NCBI RefSeq assembly: GCF_000422645.1
Contig: NZ_AUGL01000014.1
Location: forward strand, 1-64,000
Direction of reading: 5' to 3'
Length of the DNA: 64,000 nt
DNA from: Ferrimonas futtsuensis DSM 18154
GTDB taxonomy: Bacteria; Pseudomonadota; Gammaproteobacteria; Enterobacterales; Shewanellaceae
In this document: one piece after another, positions 8,814 to 18,871 of the stretch
Position numbering within the stretch: position 1 is the stretch's first letter
Layout of the letters: each line of letters starts with the position of its first letter
Notes under the pieces: model-generated
Told to the model about the DNA's origin: nothing
Databases searched by the model: none
The model's input: the letters and a program-made list of their open reading frames with translations, nothing else
Program-made: the position numbers and the translations under genes

Positions 8814-10055
8814 TTACTGGTTGGGCATCAGTGGGGCGATGACCCGGGGCAGAACGCCCTGAAGCTTGGAGATGGCCACGCCGTAGTTGGTGATGGGCAC
8901 GCCGCGACGCTGACATTCGCGCACCCGGCGCAGCATCTCGGTGCGGTTGAACATGCAGGCGCCACAGTGGATCACCAGGGCGTACTCCTCCAGGTTGTCC
9001 GGGAAGTCGTGGCCTGAGACCACATCGAACTGCAGGCTCTTGCCGGTGTACTTGCGAATCCAGTTGGGCAGCTTCACTCGGCCAATGTCATCCTCCTGCA
9101 CATTGTGGCTGCAGGCCTCGGCGATCAGCACCTTGTCGCCCTCCTCCAGGCTGTCGAATCGCTCGGCCCCCGCCACCATGGGCGGCAGGTCGCCCTTGAA
9201 ACGGGCAAACAGGCTGGAAAAAGTGGTCAGGGGAATGGTCTTGGGTACCACCTGGTCGACGAACTTGATCACCTGGGCGTCGGTGACCACCAGTTTGGGC
9301 GGTGTGGTGAAACGCTTCAGCGCATCAGCCAGTTCGGTCTCCTTGACCACCATGGCCATGGCGCTTCGGTCCAGGGCTTCGCGCAACACCTGCACCTGGG
9401 GCAGGATAAGACGCCCCTTGGGGGCAGCGGTATCGATGGGCGCCACACACAGCACCACATCGCCGCTGCGGTAGAGGTCCCCGGCCAGTACCGGCTCGGC
9501 TTTGAGCTCCTCCGGTGCCAGCTCAAACAGCCGCTGTTTCAGCGCCGCGATGTTGCTGCCGGTGGTGGCGGAGACGCAGATATGCGCCAGGCTGCGTTCC
9601 AGGCAGAAGGCCAGGTCATCCCGAGAGGGTTGCTGGCTGTCGCCCTTATTGAACACCACCAGAAACGGCAGCTCGAGAGACTCCATCTGCTCAATCAGCG
9701 CCAGTTCATACTCCCCCAGCCCCTGTTCATCGGCGATGAGCACCGCCATGTCGGCGCGGCACAGCACCTTGTGGGTCGCCCCCACCCGCAGGGTGCCCAG
9801 GTCGCCCTCGTCGTCGATGCCGGCGGTGTCGAAGATGGTCACCGGCCCCAGGGGCAACAATTCATAGGGTTTGGCTACCGCGTCTGTGGTGGTGCCCTTG
9901 GTCTCGGAGACGATGGAGATCTGCTGGCCGGTCATGGCGTTCAGCAGGGAGGATTTGCCCACGTTGCGGCGGCCCACCAGGGCTATCTGGTAGCGCATGC
10001 CCCGGGGGGTGGCCTGGGCCGAACCCTCGGCGGCGTTTTGCATTCCGGTACACAT
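8814..10055 (-). CDS. hydF: [FeFe] hydrogenase maturation GTPase HydF
   Basis: HydF is the scaffold on which the 2Fe subcluster of the H-cluster is assembled before transfer to HydA. The 413-residue protein has a G domain (P-loop GRRNVGKSS, DTAG, NKGD), a dimerisation domain, and the C-terminal [4Fe-4S] ligands as C-x-H in EACSHN and CGAC near residue 380. I chose the ATG at 10055 because AGGAG lies 8 bases upstream and the gene then starts 1 base after the hydE stop codon; the longer frame has no ribosome-binding site of its own. It is the last gene of hydG-hydX-hydE-hydF. Confidence 0.95.
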   Translation of the reverse strand: MCTGMQNAAEGSAQATPRGMRYQIALVGRRNVGKSSLLNAMTGQQISIVSETKGTTTDAVAKPYELLPLGPVTIFDTAGIDDEGDLGTLRVGATHKVLCRADMAVLIADEQGLGEYELALIEQMESLELPFLVVFNKGDSQQPSRDDLAFCLERSLAHICVSATTGSNIAALKQRLFELAPEELKAEPVLAGDLYRSGDVVLCVAPIDTAAPKGRLILPQVQVLREALDRSAMAMVVKETELADALKRFTTPPKLVVTDAQVIKFVDQVVPKTIPLTTFSSLFARFKGDLPPMVAGAERFDSLEEGDKVLIAEACSHNVQEDDIGRVKLPNWIRKYTGKSLQFDVVSGHDFPDNLEEYALVIHCGACMFNRTEMLRRVRECQRRGVPITNYGVAISKLQGVLPRVIAPLMPNQ

Positions 10056-10056
10056 A

Positions 10057-11073
10057 TCAATGACTCCTGGAATCACCACGGGCACTGGAGGGCTCCAGGC
10101 CGTGCTGTCTTATCTGGTTGCGCACGACCTCAAGCCGCTGGCGCAGGAACGCCTTGGTGGCATTCTTGCCGGGGTAGATGTCGTACTTGGAAAACACGTT
10201 CTGCGGGGTGAAGGAGGGCATCACCACGTTGCAGCCCCGCAACAGGGCCAGGGCGCGGCCGCCGGGCTCCAGCGCCTCCAACGAGCTGGTGGCGGGGATG
10301 TTGGCCCCGGGGTTCATCAGCCTAAGGATGGCGCTGACCCTGTGGCTCTTGAGCACGCTGCCGCTGTTGCAGCTCGCCATGGGAGTCTGGGGGTGGGCCA
10401 CAAAGGGGCCACAGGCGATCATGTCCAGCTTGAGGCGGGTCAGTTCGATGATGTCCTGGGCCAGGATATCGTCGGTCATGCCCGGAAGATCGGTGATGAT
10501 GCCTGAGCCGGTCTGATACCCCAGGGCCTGAATAGCCTTAAGCTTGTCCAGGCGCTCATCGAAGTTGGCCCTGGGACGGGACTCGGCGAACAGCCTGCGA
10601 TTGAAGGTCTCCATCTTCAACAGGTAGCGGTCGGCCCCCGCCAGCCGCCAGGCTTTGAGCTCCTTCAGGCTGCGATCCCCCAAGGAGAGGGTGATCGCCA
10701 GTTTGTATCTGGCCTTGATCTGATGAATCAACTGACTGATGTCATCACCGCGAAACTTATTGTCGTCACCGGATTGCAGCACCAGGGTACCCATGCCAAA
10801 GCTGGCCACCTGAGCCACGGCGTCGAGGATCTGGCTGTCATTGAGGCGATAGCGGCCCACCTCCCGGTTGCCACTGCGCAGGCCGCAGTAGTGGCAATCG
10901 TTGCGGCAGTGGTTGGAGAACTCGACGATGCCGCGCATAAACACCTGGTCACCAAAGGCCAGCTCTGTTGCCAGCCGGGCACGGCTGAACAGCCAGTCGT
11001 CGTCGCTGCCGCCAAGCAGCTCCAGCACCTGCTGCCGATTGAGCGGCATCTGCGCTGCCAAAGCGGGGCTCAT
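10057..11073 (-). CDS. hydE: [FeFe] hydrogenase maturation radical SAM protein HydE
   Basis: A 338-residue radical SAM enzyme with the CRNDCHYCG cluster motif (CxxxCxxC) near residue 50 and a TIM-barrel fold. HydE acts on the HydG-derived Fe(CO)2(CN)-cysteine synthon while building the 2Fe subcluster of the H-cluster. The ATG at 11073 overlaps the hydX stop by 4 bases (ATGA), with GGAG just upstream, which indicates translational coupling. A longer frame reaching 11121 is less likely. Confidence 0.95.
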   Translation of the reverse strand: MSPALAAQMPLNRQQVLELLGGSDDDWLFSRARLATELAFGDQVFMRGIVEFSNHCRNDCHYCGLRSGNREVGRYRLNDSQILDAVAQVASFGMGTLVLQSGDDNKFRGDDISQLIHQIKARYKLAITLSLGDRSLKELKAWRLAGADRYLLKMETFNRRLFAESRPRANFDERLDKLKAIQALGYQTGSGIITDLPGMTDDILAQDIIELTRLKLDMIACGPFVAHPQTPMASCNSGSVLKSHRVSAILRLMNPGANIPATSSLEALEPGGRALALLRGCNVVMPSFTPQNVFSKYDIYPGKNATKAFLRQRLEVVRNQIRQHGLEPSSARGDSRSH

Positions 11074-11684
11074 GACTGACACTCCCCGGCTCTGGGGCTC
11101 ACCCTGGTGGCGGCGATGCACTCCTGCACATAGCGGCCCAGGGCGATGGCCCAGGGCTCACTCTGCGCCGGCACCTGGCCCAGGTTGAACCACTGAATCA
11201 AACTGCCCGGCGCCAGGCCCAGGGCGCAGGCATCCAGTTGCAGCCACAGGCCCAAGGCCGAGGGCTGGCTGCTGTGGGCATAGTGACCCACAAACAGGGT
11301 GTCGCCCACCAACAGCTGGGGCTGAAGCGGCAGGGCGCTGGTGAGCACTAACTTCACCTGTTCGGGAAACGCCTCGGCCAGGTCGTTACACCACTGACGC
11401 GAGGCGGCGTACACCCGGGAGATCTGTCCAGGGGTCATCCCCTGGCGCAGCACCTGAGAGAACTCCTGACGCCAGCATTTGGGCGGCAGCACCGACAGTA
11501 TGGTCAGGCGCTTGAGGCTGCCGTCAGCCAGGCGGCGACGCAACATCGCCTCCACCGGCGAGCCGGCGAAGTTGTCATAGATAGCGGCATGCAGCACCAC
11601 CTCACTGGCCTCCTCCAGAGCCGCCAGCAGGGCGCCTCTGTCCAGGCCGGGGCTGGGGCGCACGCCCCGTTGCGAAACACTCAT
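11070..11684 (-). CDS. hydX: HydX, conserved protein of unknown function in the hydGXEF operon
   Basis: A 204-residue protein between hydG and hydE, overlapping both (TGATG with hydG, ATGA with hydE). Shewanella oneidensis has an uncharacterised gene in the same position, usually called hydX. I recognise no catalytic motif. It is soluble, with no signal peptide, and has a few cysteines without a clear cluster motif. Segments such as VVLHAAIYDNFAG and LLVGDTLFVGHYAHS recall phospholipase-D-like or DUF-type folds, but that is not firm. Coupling to maturation genes suggests an accessory role in H-cluster assembly. Confidence 0.8.
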   Translation of the reverse strand: MSVSQRGVRPSPGLDRGALLAALEEASEVVLHAAIYDNFAGSPVEAMLRRRLADGSLKRLTILSVLPPKCWRQEFSQVLRQGMTPGQISRVYAASRQWCNDLAEAFPEQVKLVLTSALPLQPQLLVGDTLFVGHYAHSSQPSALGLWLQLDACALGLAPGSLIQWFNLGQVPAQSEPWAIALGRYVQECIAATRVSPRAGECQS

Positions 11685-13120
11685 CACAGGTAGATGTCCC
11701 GTTCGCCGCCGTCGGTCTTGGCCAGGCAGGTGCGCACGTTACGCTCCCGGGCCGGGCTCATGCTGGCCAGCTCAGACTCAATCAGGGCATTGCCCGCTTC
11801 GCGGGTACGCTCGCTGGCGTAGTCGTTGAGGTACTCGCGGAAGGTGATCAGCGCATTGGGCTGGCAGAACTTGCCGATGAACTGCTGCTTGGCCAGGCCG
11901 ATAAAGTGGTCGCCGGTGCGGCCCTTGCGGTAGCAGCCGGTGCAGAAGGAGGGCACAGACTTAGAGTCGGTCACCAGCTCGTAGATGATCTCGTCCATGG
12001 GGCGATGATCCCCCAGGGAGAACTGCTCGGCGTCATGCTGCTGTTCCAGGGCCTTCTGGTAGCCGCCGGGGGCGGTGCTGGAGCCGGCGCTGATCTGGGA
12101 GACCCCCAGTGCCAGCAGCTCCTTGCGCATTGCGGCGCTTTCGCGGGTGCTCATAATCAGGCCGGTATAGGGCACCGCCAGCCGGGTGATGGCGACGATG
12201 CGCTTGAAGCAGTCGTCGTTGACCTCATAGGGGGGGCGCTCACTGAGCTCGGAGCCGTGGGCGGGCTCGATGCGCGGGAAGGAGATGGTGTGGGGGCCGA
12301 CGCCGCAGTTTTGTTCCAGCTCCTGCACATGGGCCAGCATCGCCAGCAACTCGAACCTGTGGTCGTACAGGCCAAACAGCACGCCGATGCCCACGTCATC
12401 GATGCCCGCTTCCATGGCGCGGTGCATGGCGTAGAGGCGGTAGTTGAACCCCTTCTTCTTGCCCTTGAGGTGAACCTTCTCATAGGTGGCCTTGTGGTAG
12501 GTCTCCTGGAAGCACTGGTAGGTGCCGATGGCGGCCCCCTTAAGGACACGGAAATCTTCCACGCTCATGGGGGCGCAGTTGACGTTGATGCGGCGAATCT
12601 CGCCGCCGTCGCCATGTTTGACGTCGTACATGGTCTTGATGCTGTCGACGATGGCATTGACGCTGTTGCGCGGGTGCTCGCCGTAGACCGCCAGAATTCG
12701 CTTGTGGCCCATATCCTGAAGGATTTCCACCTCCCGGCGAAGCTCGTCGGTGCTGAGGGTTTTGCGCTTGAGCTGATGGTTGTCCGCATTGAAACCACAG
12801 TAGCTGCAGCTGTTGGCGCAGTGGTTGGACACATACAGCGGGGCAAACAGCACGATGCGGTTGCCGTAGATGGTGTCCTTGATCTCCCTGGCCACCGCAA
12901 ACAGCTCCTCATCCAGTTCCGGGTGGGGGTTCTGCAGCAGGACCGCGGTCTCCTCCAGGGTCAGCCCCTGGCATTGGCGGGCCTTCTCCAGCACCGCCCT
13001 CACCTGCTCGACGCTGGGGTCGGCGCACTGGTCGATGATGGCCCACAGGCCGTCGTCGTAGATAAAGCTGGTTTGAGGATCGTAGACAGGCTGCTTCAGT
13101 GGATGGTGATGTGTGCTCAT
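11684..13120 (-). CDS. hydG: [FeFe] hydrogenase maturation radical SAM tyrosine lyase HydG
   Basis: HydG splits tyrosine to p-cresol and dehydroglycine, giving the CO and cyanide ligands of the H-cluster. The 478-residue protein has the radical SAM motif CANSCSYCG near residue 96 and the C-terminal auxiliary cluster motif CTGCYRKGRTG near residue 395. It is the first gene of a tightly overlapping four-gene unit. A terminator between it and the upstream cytochrome b gene suggests its own promoter in 13121-13150 or partial read-through from hydAB. Confidence 0.96.
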   Translation of the reverse strand: MSTHHHPLKQPVYDPQTSFIYDDGLWAIIDQCADPSVEQVRAVLEKARQCQGLTLEETAVLLQNPHPELDEELFAVAREIKDTIYGNRIVLFAPLYVSNHCANSCSYCGFNADNHQLKRKTLSTDELRREVEILQDMGHKRILAVYGEHPRNSVNAIVDSIKTMYDVKHGDGGEIRRINVNCAPMSVEDFRVLKGAAIGTYQCFQETYHKATYEKVHLKGKKKGFNYRLYAMHRAMEAGIDDVGIGVLFGLYDHRFELLAMLAHVQELEQNCGVGPHTISFPRIEPAHGSELSERPPYEVNDDCFKRIVAITRLAVPYTGLIMSTRESAAMRKELLALGVSQISAGSSTAPGGYQKALEQQHDAEQFSLGDHRPMDEIIYELVTDSKSVPSFCTGCYRKGRTGDHFIGLAKQQFIGKFCQPNALITFREYLNDYASERTREAGNALIESELASMSPARERNVRTCLAKTDGGERDIYL

Positions 13121-13150
13121 GTCGGGTCCAAGTCGGGTGATGTCAGACGT

Positions 13151-13178
13151 TAAAAGCAGCCCCCTTGCGAGGGCTGCT
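13151..13178 (-). terminator. Terminator between hydAB-cytochrome b and hydG
   Basis: AGCAGCCC (13155-13162) and GGGCTGCT (13171-13178) form the stem, with TTTTAA following on the minus strand. It sits between the structural and maturation genes and may set their ratio. Confidence 0.8.
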
Positions 13179-13207
13179 TGTGTTTGAGTTAAGGGGTAAG
13201 CGAGGGC

Positions 13208-13894
13208 TTACTTCTGGGTCAGTTCGTCACCGCTGGTGGCCACCGGGGCGATCTCCTGCTCCACCCACAGAGGGGTGTACTCCGCGGCGTCGTGATAAGG
13301 CACGTTGCCGTGGATCATCATCGCCTTGAAGTCGTCGAAGCGGTACACCGCCAGGAACAGGTGAACCGGCAAAAACGCGGTCAGCAGCAGGCCACTGGCC
13401 AGGTGAGCCATGCCCAAAAACCACACCAGATCGCGGGGAGCGGCGTGGGGGATCAGCCACAGCACCAGGCCGGAGAGGATCAGCGCGGTGCCGCCAATCA
13501 GCACGCAGGCGCCGAACAGCTTCTGGCCGGAGTTGTACTTGTTCATCGGTGGCACAGGCACCTTCTTGCCCAGCAAGAACTTCTGCGGGTAACCGCCGAG
13601 AACCATAAACCACTTCACGTCGCGCTCAGACAGGCTGAACACCCGGGCCACGAACAGCACCACCCGGTCGAAGGCCATCACGGTGAAAGCCACGGCGTCC
13701 AGGGTCATCACCACACCGGCGATGATGTGGATATTGTAAGTCAGTTGCATGCCCTGGTCGGTCAGCGGCTTAAAGAACAGCAGCAGGCCGGTGGCGGCCA
13801 GGGGCAGGAAGCTCATCAGCAGGATGTAGTGGAACACCCGTACGTTCAGGGGGTGCTTGAGGATGGGCCTCATGTCATGTTGGTCATGATGCAT
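13208..13894 (-). CDS. Diheme cytochrome b membrane subunit (formate dehydrogenase gamma/FdnI-like)
   Basis: A 228-residue integral membrane protein with four predicted helices (about residues 20-42, 52-75, 125-148, 158-182) and histidines in or next to them (HYILL, HIIAG, HLASG, HLFLA) that fit b-haem ligation, as in FdnI and NiFe-hydrogenase cytochrome b subunits. It follows hydA and hydB by 13 bases. It most likely links the periplasmic hydrogenase to the quinone pool. In Shewanella the gene in this position is named fdhC. GGGAGAG lies before the ATG. Confidence 0.88.
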   Translation of the reverse strand: MHHDQHDMRPILKHPLNVRVFHYILLMSFLPLAATGLLLFFKPLTDQGMQLTYNIHIIAGVVMTLDAVAFTVMAFDRVVLFVARVFSLSERDVKWFMVLGGYPQKFLLGKKVPVPPMNKYNSGQKLFGACVLIGGTALILSGLVLWLIPHAAPRDLVWFLGMAHLASGLLLTAFLPVHLFLAVYRFDDFKAMMIHGNVPYHDAAEYTPLWVEQEIAPVATSGDELTQK

Positions 13895-13907
13895 AGTCGT
13901 CTCTCCC

Positions 13908-14225
13908 TTAGCTCAGCTTGGTGCGGTCAACGAAGTGGGTGTGCAACAGCTCATGGGAGATGTGGCCCAGAGGCTCGCCGCCGAAGTCGCTGTAGTACTT
14001 CTCGATGGCCGGGTTGCGGTGGCTGACGCGCACCTTGGCAATGGCGTCGTCCTGATACAGGCCGGCACTGCGGGCCTTGATGTAGTCGTTCCGGCGGGCC
14101 AGCTTGTTGGCGAACCAGCCCACGGGGATGGCCATGGCGGCCACGAAGGCGGCGCCCACAGCCATGAACTTACGACGAGACAGGAAGAAGCTGTCTTCGG
14201 CGAACAGATGGGTCTTCTTGGTCAT
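13908..14225 (-). CDS. hydB: Periplasmic [FeFe] hydrogenase small subunit with Tat signal
   Basis: A 105-residue small subunit. The Tat motif LSRRKFMAVG lies near residue 17, followed by a hydrophobic stretch (AAFVAAMAIPVGW). The mature part matches the small subunit that wraps around HydA in dimeric periplasmic enzymes. HydA has no signal of its own, so this subunit should carry the complex out through the Tat system. The ATG at 14225 has AAGGAGA just upstream and is preferred to the longer frame. Confidence 0.9.
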   Translation of the reverse strand: MTKKTHLFAEDSFFLSRRKFMAVGAAFVAAMAIPVGWFANKLARRNDYIKARSAGLYQDDAIAKVRVSHRNPAIEKYYSDFGGEPLGHISHELLHTHFVDRTKLS

Positions 14226-14235
14226 GAGAGTCTCC

Positions 14236-15471
14236 TTATCCGATGTTGCCAATCCAGGATGAACCGCCGCCCTGTACGGGCTGACCGCCGCCGTTCACAC
14301 AGCCGCCGGCGCAGTTCATCACCTCGATGAAGTGGTAGGGAGAGGTGCCCGCCGCCACGTCACGCAGAATGGGTTCGATGTTGTTGCCCATGTCATGAAC
14401 CACCGCCACCTTGACGGTGACCTCCTGGCCCAACTGTTTGTCGAACAGGGTGACATCGGCTTCCTTGACCCCTTCGAGGCCACGTACCGGCTCCAGGTCC
14501 AGCTTGGCCATCTCGGTGTCGGTCAGCACCTTGTGGGCGGTCCGCAGGGCCGCTTCCATCACCCCGCCAGTGGTGCCGAAGATGGTGCCGGCGCCGGTGT
14601 ACTGGGCAAACAGGCTGTCGCCCTCGTAGGCCGGGGTGGTGGCCAGATCGATCTTCAGCAGCTTGAGCAGCTGAGCCATCTCGCGGGTGGTCAGCACCGC
14701 GTCCACATCCGGGTACTCGGCAGCGTGGGCGCCATGCTCATGGTTGTAGTGCCAGGCGGAGTTGAACTCGGGACGGGAGGCCTCCACCTTCTTGGCGGTG
14801 CAGGGCATCACGGCGATGGTGAAGATCTTCTCCGGCTCCATGTCGTAAACCTTGGCGCCGTAGGTCTTGGCCACGGTACCGGCCATCTGCTGAGGCGACT
14901 TGGCGGTGGACAGGTTAGGCAGCAACGAGGGGAAGTTACCCTCCAGGTAACGGACCCAGGCGGGACAGCAGGAGGTGAACTGAGGCAGGGCGCCGGCGTG
15001 CTCCTCGCCCTTCACGGTGGCGTGCAGGCGATGGATGAATTCACTGCCCTCCTCCATGATGGTGAGGTCGGCGGCGAAGTTACAGTCGAAGATCTTAAAT
15101 CCGGCCTTGTTCATGGCACCGTACAGCTTGCCGGTCACCAGCTCACCGGTGCCCAGGCCAAACTCTTCGCCGATGGCCACGCGGACCGCAGGGGCGATGA
15201 TGCCCACCACAGTGGTGTCTTTGTCCGCCAGTTTGCGGATCACCGTGTCCAGCGCACTGTGGGTCTCTTTGATGGCACCGAAGGGACAGTTGATCATGCA
15301 CTGGCCGCAGCTCAGGCAGCGATCCTTGTCGATGGAGTGAGCGGCACCGGAGGCGCCAACAATGGCCTGAGTGGGACAGAACTTCTTGCAGGCATCACAG
15401 CCTTTGCACTTGGAAGCGTCGATCTCAATCAGCCCCTGGATTTCACCGGCTTGATAGGTGGTAGCAGTCAT
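14236..15471 (-). CDS. hydA: [FeFe] hydrogenase large (catalytic) subunit HydA
   Basis: A 411-residue catalytic subunit that interconverts protons and H2. An N-terminal ferredoxin domain carries two [4Fe-4S] motifs (CKGCDACKKFCP near 21 and CLSCGQCMINCP near 53). The H-cluster signatures L1 (TSCCPAWVRYLEGNFP), L2 (MPCTAKKVEASRP) and L3 (MNCAGGCVNGGGQP) are all present. The domain plan is that of the dimeric periplasmic enzymes of Desulfovibrio and Shewanella. It is first in the operon hydA-hydB-cytochrome b. An FNR-like box lies about 130 bp upstream of the start. Confidence 0.97.
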   Translation of the reverse strand: MTATTYQAGEIQGLIEIDASKCKGCDACKKFCPTQAIVGASGAAHSIDKDRCLSCGQCMINCPFGAIKETHSALDTVIRKLADKDTTVVGIIAPAVRVAIGEEFGLGTGELVTGKLYGAMNKAGFKIFDCNFAADLTIMEEGSEFIHRLHATVKGEEHAGALPQFTSCCPAWVRYLEGNFPSLLPNLSTAKSPQQMAGTVAKTYGAKVYDMEPEKIFTIAVMPCTAKKVEASRPEFNSAWHYNHEHGAHAAEYPDVDAVLTTREMAQLLKLLKIDLATTPAYEGDSLFAQYTGAGTIFGTTGGVMEAALRTAHKVLTDTEMAKLDLEPVRGLEGVKEADVTLFDKQLGQEVTVKVAVVHDMGNNIEPILRDVAAGTSPYHFIEVMNCAGGCVNGGGQPVQGGGSSWIGNIG

Positions 15472-16297
15472 AGGGAGTTGCGTTCCTTGTTAACGGCTTT
15501 CGACAACGGAGTTAATCGCTCTGGTTATGCTGTTTTCGATTGCCGTGAGTCGTAGTTCTTAAAAAAGCGGCGGGGAATATAGAGAAAAGCACGCAGTGGA
15601 AATTTGCTTTAAATCAAGTTCAGAAATAAAGACGACACAGATCTCACATCTTTTATTGAAAGTTATGATCTAAATCGTCTATTGCAGAGAGTGAAATTTC
15701 AAATGCCACGATAAGCTAATTGCACCCAGCGCAATGAACCGGCATCGATTGCGTCTCAGTCAGTTCAGTTTGATCGGAAATATTTAAATCATCACCAAAT
15801 AGTTAACAAGAGGCATTCTGCTTTCAGCTGAAACAGCAGGAAATATAAGATACTTTTATTCTGCAGCATTTATTTATTGACCATCACCATTACTGAACCG
15901 TTATCGGTCTATTTCAGGACCTTATGACTTCAGCTCACCAGGCCCGCCACAGGCCAAAAACCCTGTTGTATCAAGGCCCGCCGAGGGACGGCACTCACCG
16001 ACGCCAGGCCGACCACCTTATCTTTCTATCGTTAACTGCTTGAAAGAAAGAGTAATTGACAGAGCAATACAGCACTGCAACCTCCGCATTTATCGAGCCA
16101 GAACCAAACAGGAAAGATACATTGTGATTCACCCATGGGTGTTGGCTGTCGATATCGAAGACCTATAAAGCCGATGGTATTAATACATCAGCAGAACAAC
16201 AAATCAATAGTTTAAGTTAGTCAATTGAATAAAAAACAGACCATAGACATTATTTGGTCTAACCAATTATCCAATTAAAATATCTACTCTTGAAAGC
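15472..16297. other. Long AT-rich intergenic region upstream of hydA
   Basis: About 830 bp with no convincing gene on either strand, and distinctly more AT-rich than the coding DNA around it. It holds the hydA promoter region (FNR-like box at 15604) and, at the far end, the azurin terminator. Short regulatory RNAs cannot be excluded; no strong terminator hairpin was seen inside. Confidence 0.6.
15604..15617. promoter_or_regulatory. FNR/EtrA-like box upstream of hydA
   Basis: TTGCTTTAAATCAA matches the FNR consensus TTGAT-N4-ATCAA at 9 of 10 fixed positions. It is 133-146 bp upstream of the hydA start codon. Anaerobic activation of a hydrogenase by an FNR homologue would be expected. The call rests on one motif match. 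Confidence 0.5.
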
Positions 16298-16323
16298 AAA
16301 AAAAGGGGCAAGCCAGTTGCCCC
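16298..16323 (-). terminator. Terminator after azurin gene
   Basis: GGGGCAA and TTGCCCC form a 7-bp stem with a 5-base loop; a run of seven T follows on the minus strand. Confidence 0.88.
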
Positions 16324-16350
16324 TCGCCGCTTAATATTTCGCCTGCAGTT

Positions 16351-16800
16351 TTATTTAAACTCGAATTTACCCTGCATAATGGCCCAGTGGCCGGGGAAGC
16401 TGCAGAAGAAGGTGTAATCGCCGCCGGCGGTCAGCTTTTCGGTGCTGAAAGTCAGAGTGACCGACTCACCGCCACCGATCACCTTGGAGGCGGCATACAC
16501 CCGCTCATCGCCAGGCTTCACATAGTGGTTATCGAACCCGGCGGCCATGCCGTCGGTGCCCACCGCTTGCACATTGGCGGTGTCGGTGATCACCAGGTTA
16601 TGGCCCATGGCCTGGGCGGGAAGAGTGCCTGTGTGCGTCAGGGTGATGCTCACCTCCTTGCAACTGGCGGGCACACTCAGCAGCTTGGTATTGAACTGCA
16701 TCATGTCGTTGGCCTCCAGGTTGAGCTCGCACTCGGTGGCGGTGGCGCCAAAGCTCAGACCCAGCATCAAGGCTGCAGCGGCCAAAATTCGATTTGTCAT
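16351..16800 (-). CDS. Azurin, periplasmic blue copper protein
   Basis: A 149-residue type I copper protein. A signal peptide ends at GATA; the mature protein of about 128 residues starts ECELNLEANDMMQFNTK, as in azurins. Copper ligands are the histidine of MGHNLV and the Cys, His and Met of CSFPGHWAIMQG. It shuttles single electrons in the periplasm, for instance to or from cytochrome c peroxidase, cytochrome oxidase or nitrite reductase. It is a single gene with its own terminator. The ATG at 16800 has GGAGAATC upstream. Confidence 0.96.
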   Translation of the reverse strand: MTNRILAAAALMLGLSFGATATECELNLEANDMMQFNTKLLSVPASCKEVSITLTHTGTLPAQAMGHNLVITDTANVQAVGTDGMAAGFDNHYVKPGDERVYAASKVIGGGESVTLTFSTEKLTAGGDYTFFCSFPGHWAIMQGKFEFK

Positions 16801-16905
16801 GGTGATTCTCCGTGTCATTAAGGGTGTTATGTTGTTTTCGCTATCAAAAAGAGATACGTATCAGGCGCTCTCCTGGATGAGTCCCACCCGCAGGCGGGAC
16901 CCGGA

Positions 16906-18285
<1,380 letters not shown>

Positions 18286-18295
18286 GCCGATCTCC

Positions 18296-18679
18296 TTATG
18301 TGGTGTCGCACTCGCTCTGATAACCGTAGAAGGTTGGCAGGAAAATGCGGGTGGTAATGGTCAGCTCCCGCTGCAGAGCCTGGACATGCAACTGCTCCCT
18401 TTCGTTGCCGGCCAACCGCTTTAGCTGAAACAGCGGCCGGTAGATCTGATTAAGACAGGCCTCGCGCCAGCAGCTGGGCAGCAGCTCATCCAAAGCGGTA
18501 TCCAGCAGCAGGCGGAACTGGGTCTCATAGTGGTGTCTCTGGCGCTGCACCGGACAGCACTCACATCGCCCGCAGGCGTTCTTGAGGTGTCGGCAGGGCT
18601 CCTGCCCCAGCCAACACTCAATGAGATCATGGTTATCAGGCTCAGTGGCCCGCCGAATCTGTCTGGCTAATGCATCCAT
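18296..18679 (-). CDS. fagA: FagA-like iron-regulated small protein
   Basis: A 127-residue soluble protein with segments IRRATEPDNHDLIECWL and FRLLLDTALDELLPSCWRE that resemble FagA, encoded upstream of fumC in the iron-regulated fagA-fumC-orfX-sodA operon of Pseudomonas. Its function is not established. An inserted cysteine-rich segment, CGRCECC around residues 36-42, could bind metal. I take the ATG at 18679; a GTG at 18691 is the alternative. It shares a transcript with fumC. Confidence 0.75.
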   Translation of the reverse strand: MDALARQIRRATEPDNHDLIECWLGQEPCRHLKNACGRCECCPVQRQRHHYETQFRLLLDTALDELLPSCWREACLNQIYRPLFQLKRLAGNEREQLHVQALQRELTITTRIFLPTFYGYQSECDTT

Positions 18680-18740
18680 AGACGCAGGCACCCTCTGTTC
18701 TGGAACTTAGACATTGTTCAACTTCATCACTCACCCAAAT

Positions 18741-18759
18741 AATAACGATTCTCATTAAC
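18741..18759. promoter_or_regulatory. Fur box upstream of fagA-fumC
   Basis: AATAACGATTCTCATTAAC matches the 19-bp Fur consensus at 14 of 19 positions. It lies 62 bp before the fagA start, where it would overlap the promoter. This supports iron repression of fagA-fumC. Confidence 0.72.
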
Positions 18760-18871
18760 ACTTTGCAACCGCCATAGTGACGCCGTTGCCAGTCACGCAC
18801 CGACCCGACAGGTCACTCATTTGCAACCATACTTAGGGAAAGAAACTCCCCATTTATAAAAGGAGACCAGA

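Noticed and set aside
11906-13153. 415-codon plus-strand frame opposite hydG
   Set aside because: Antisense shadow of a certain gene; low-complexity translation rich in G, V, A, H with no family features.
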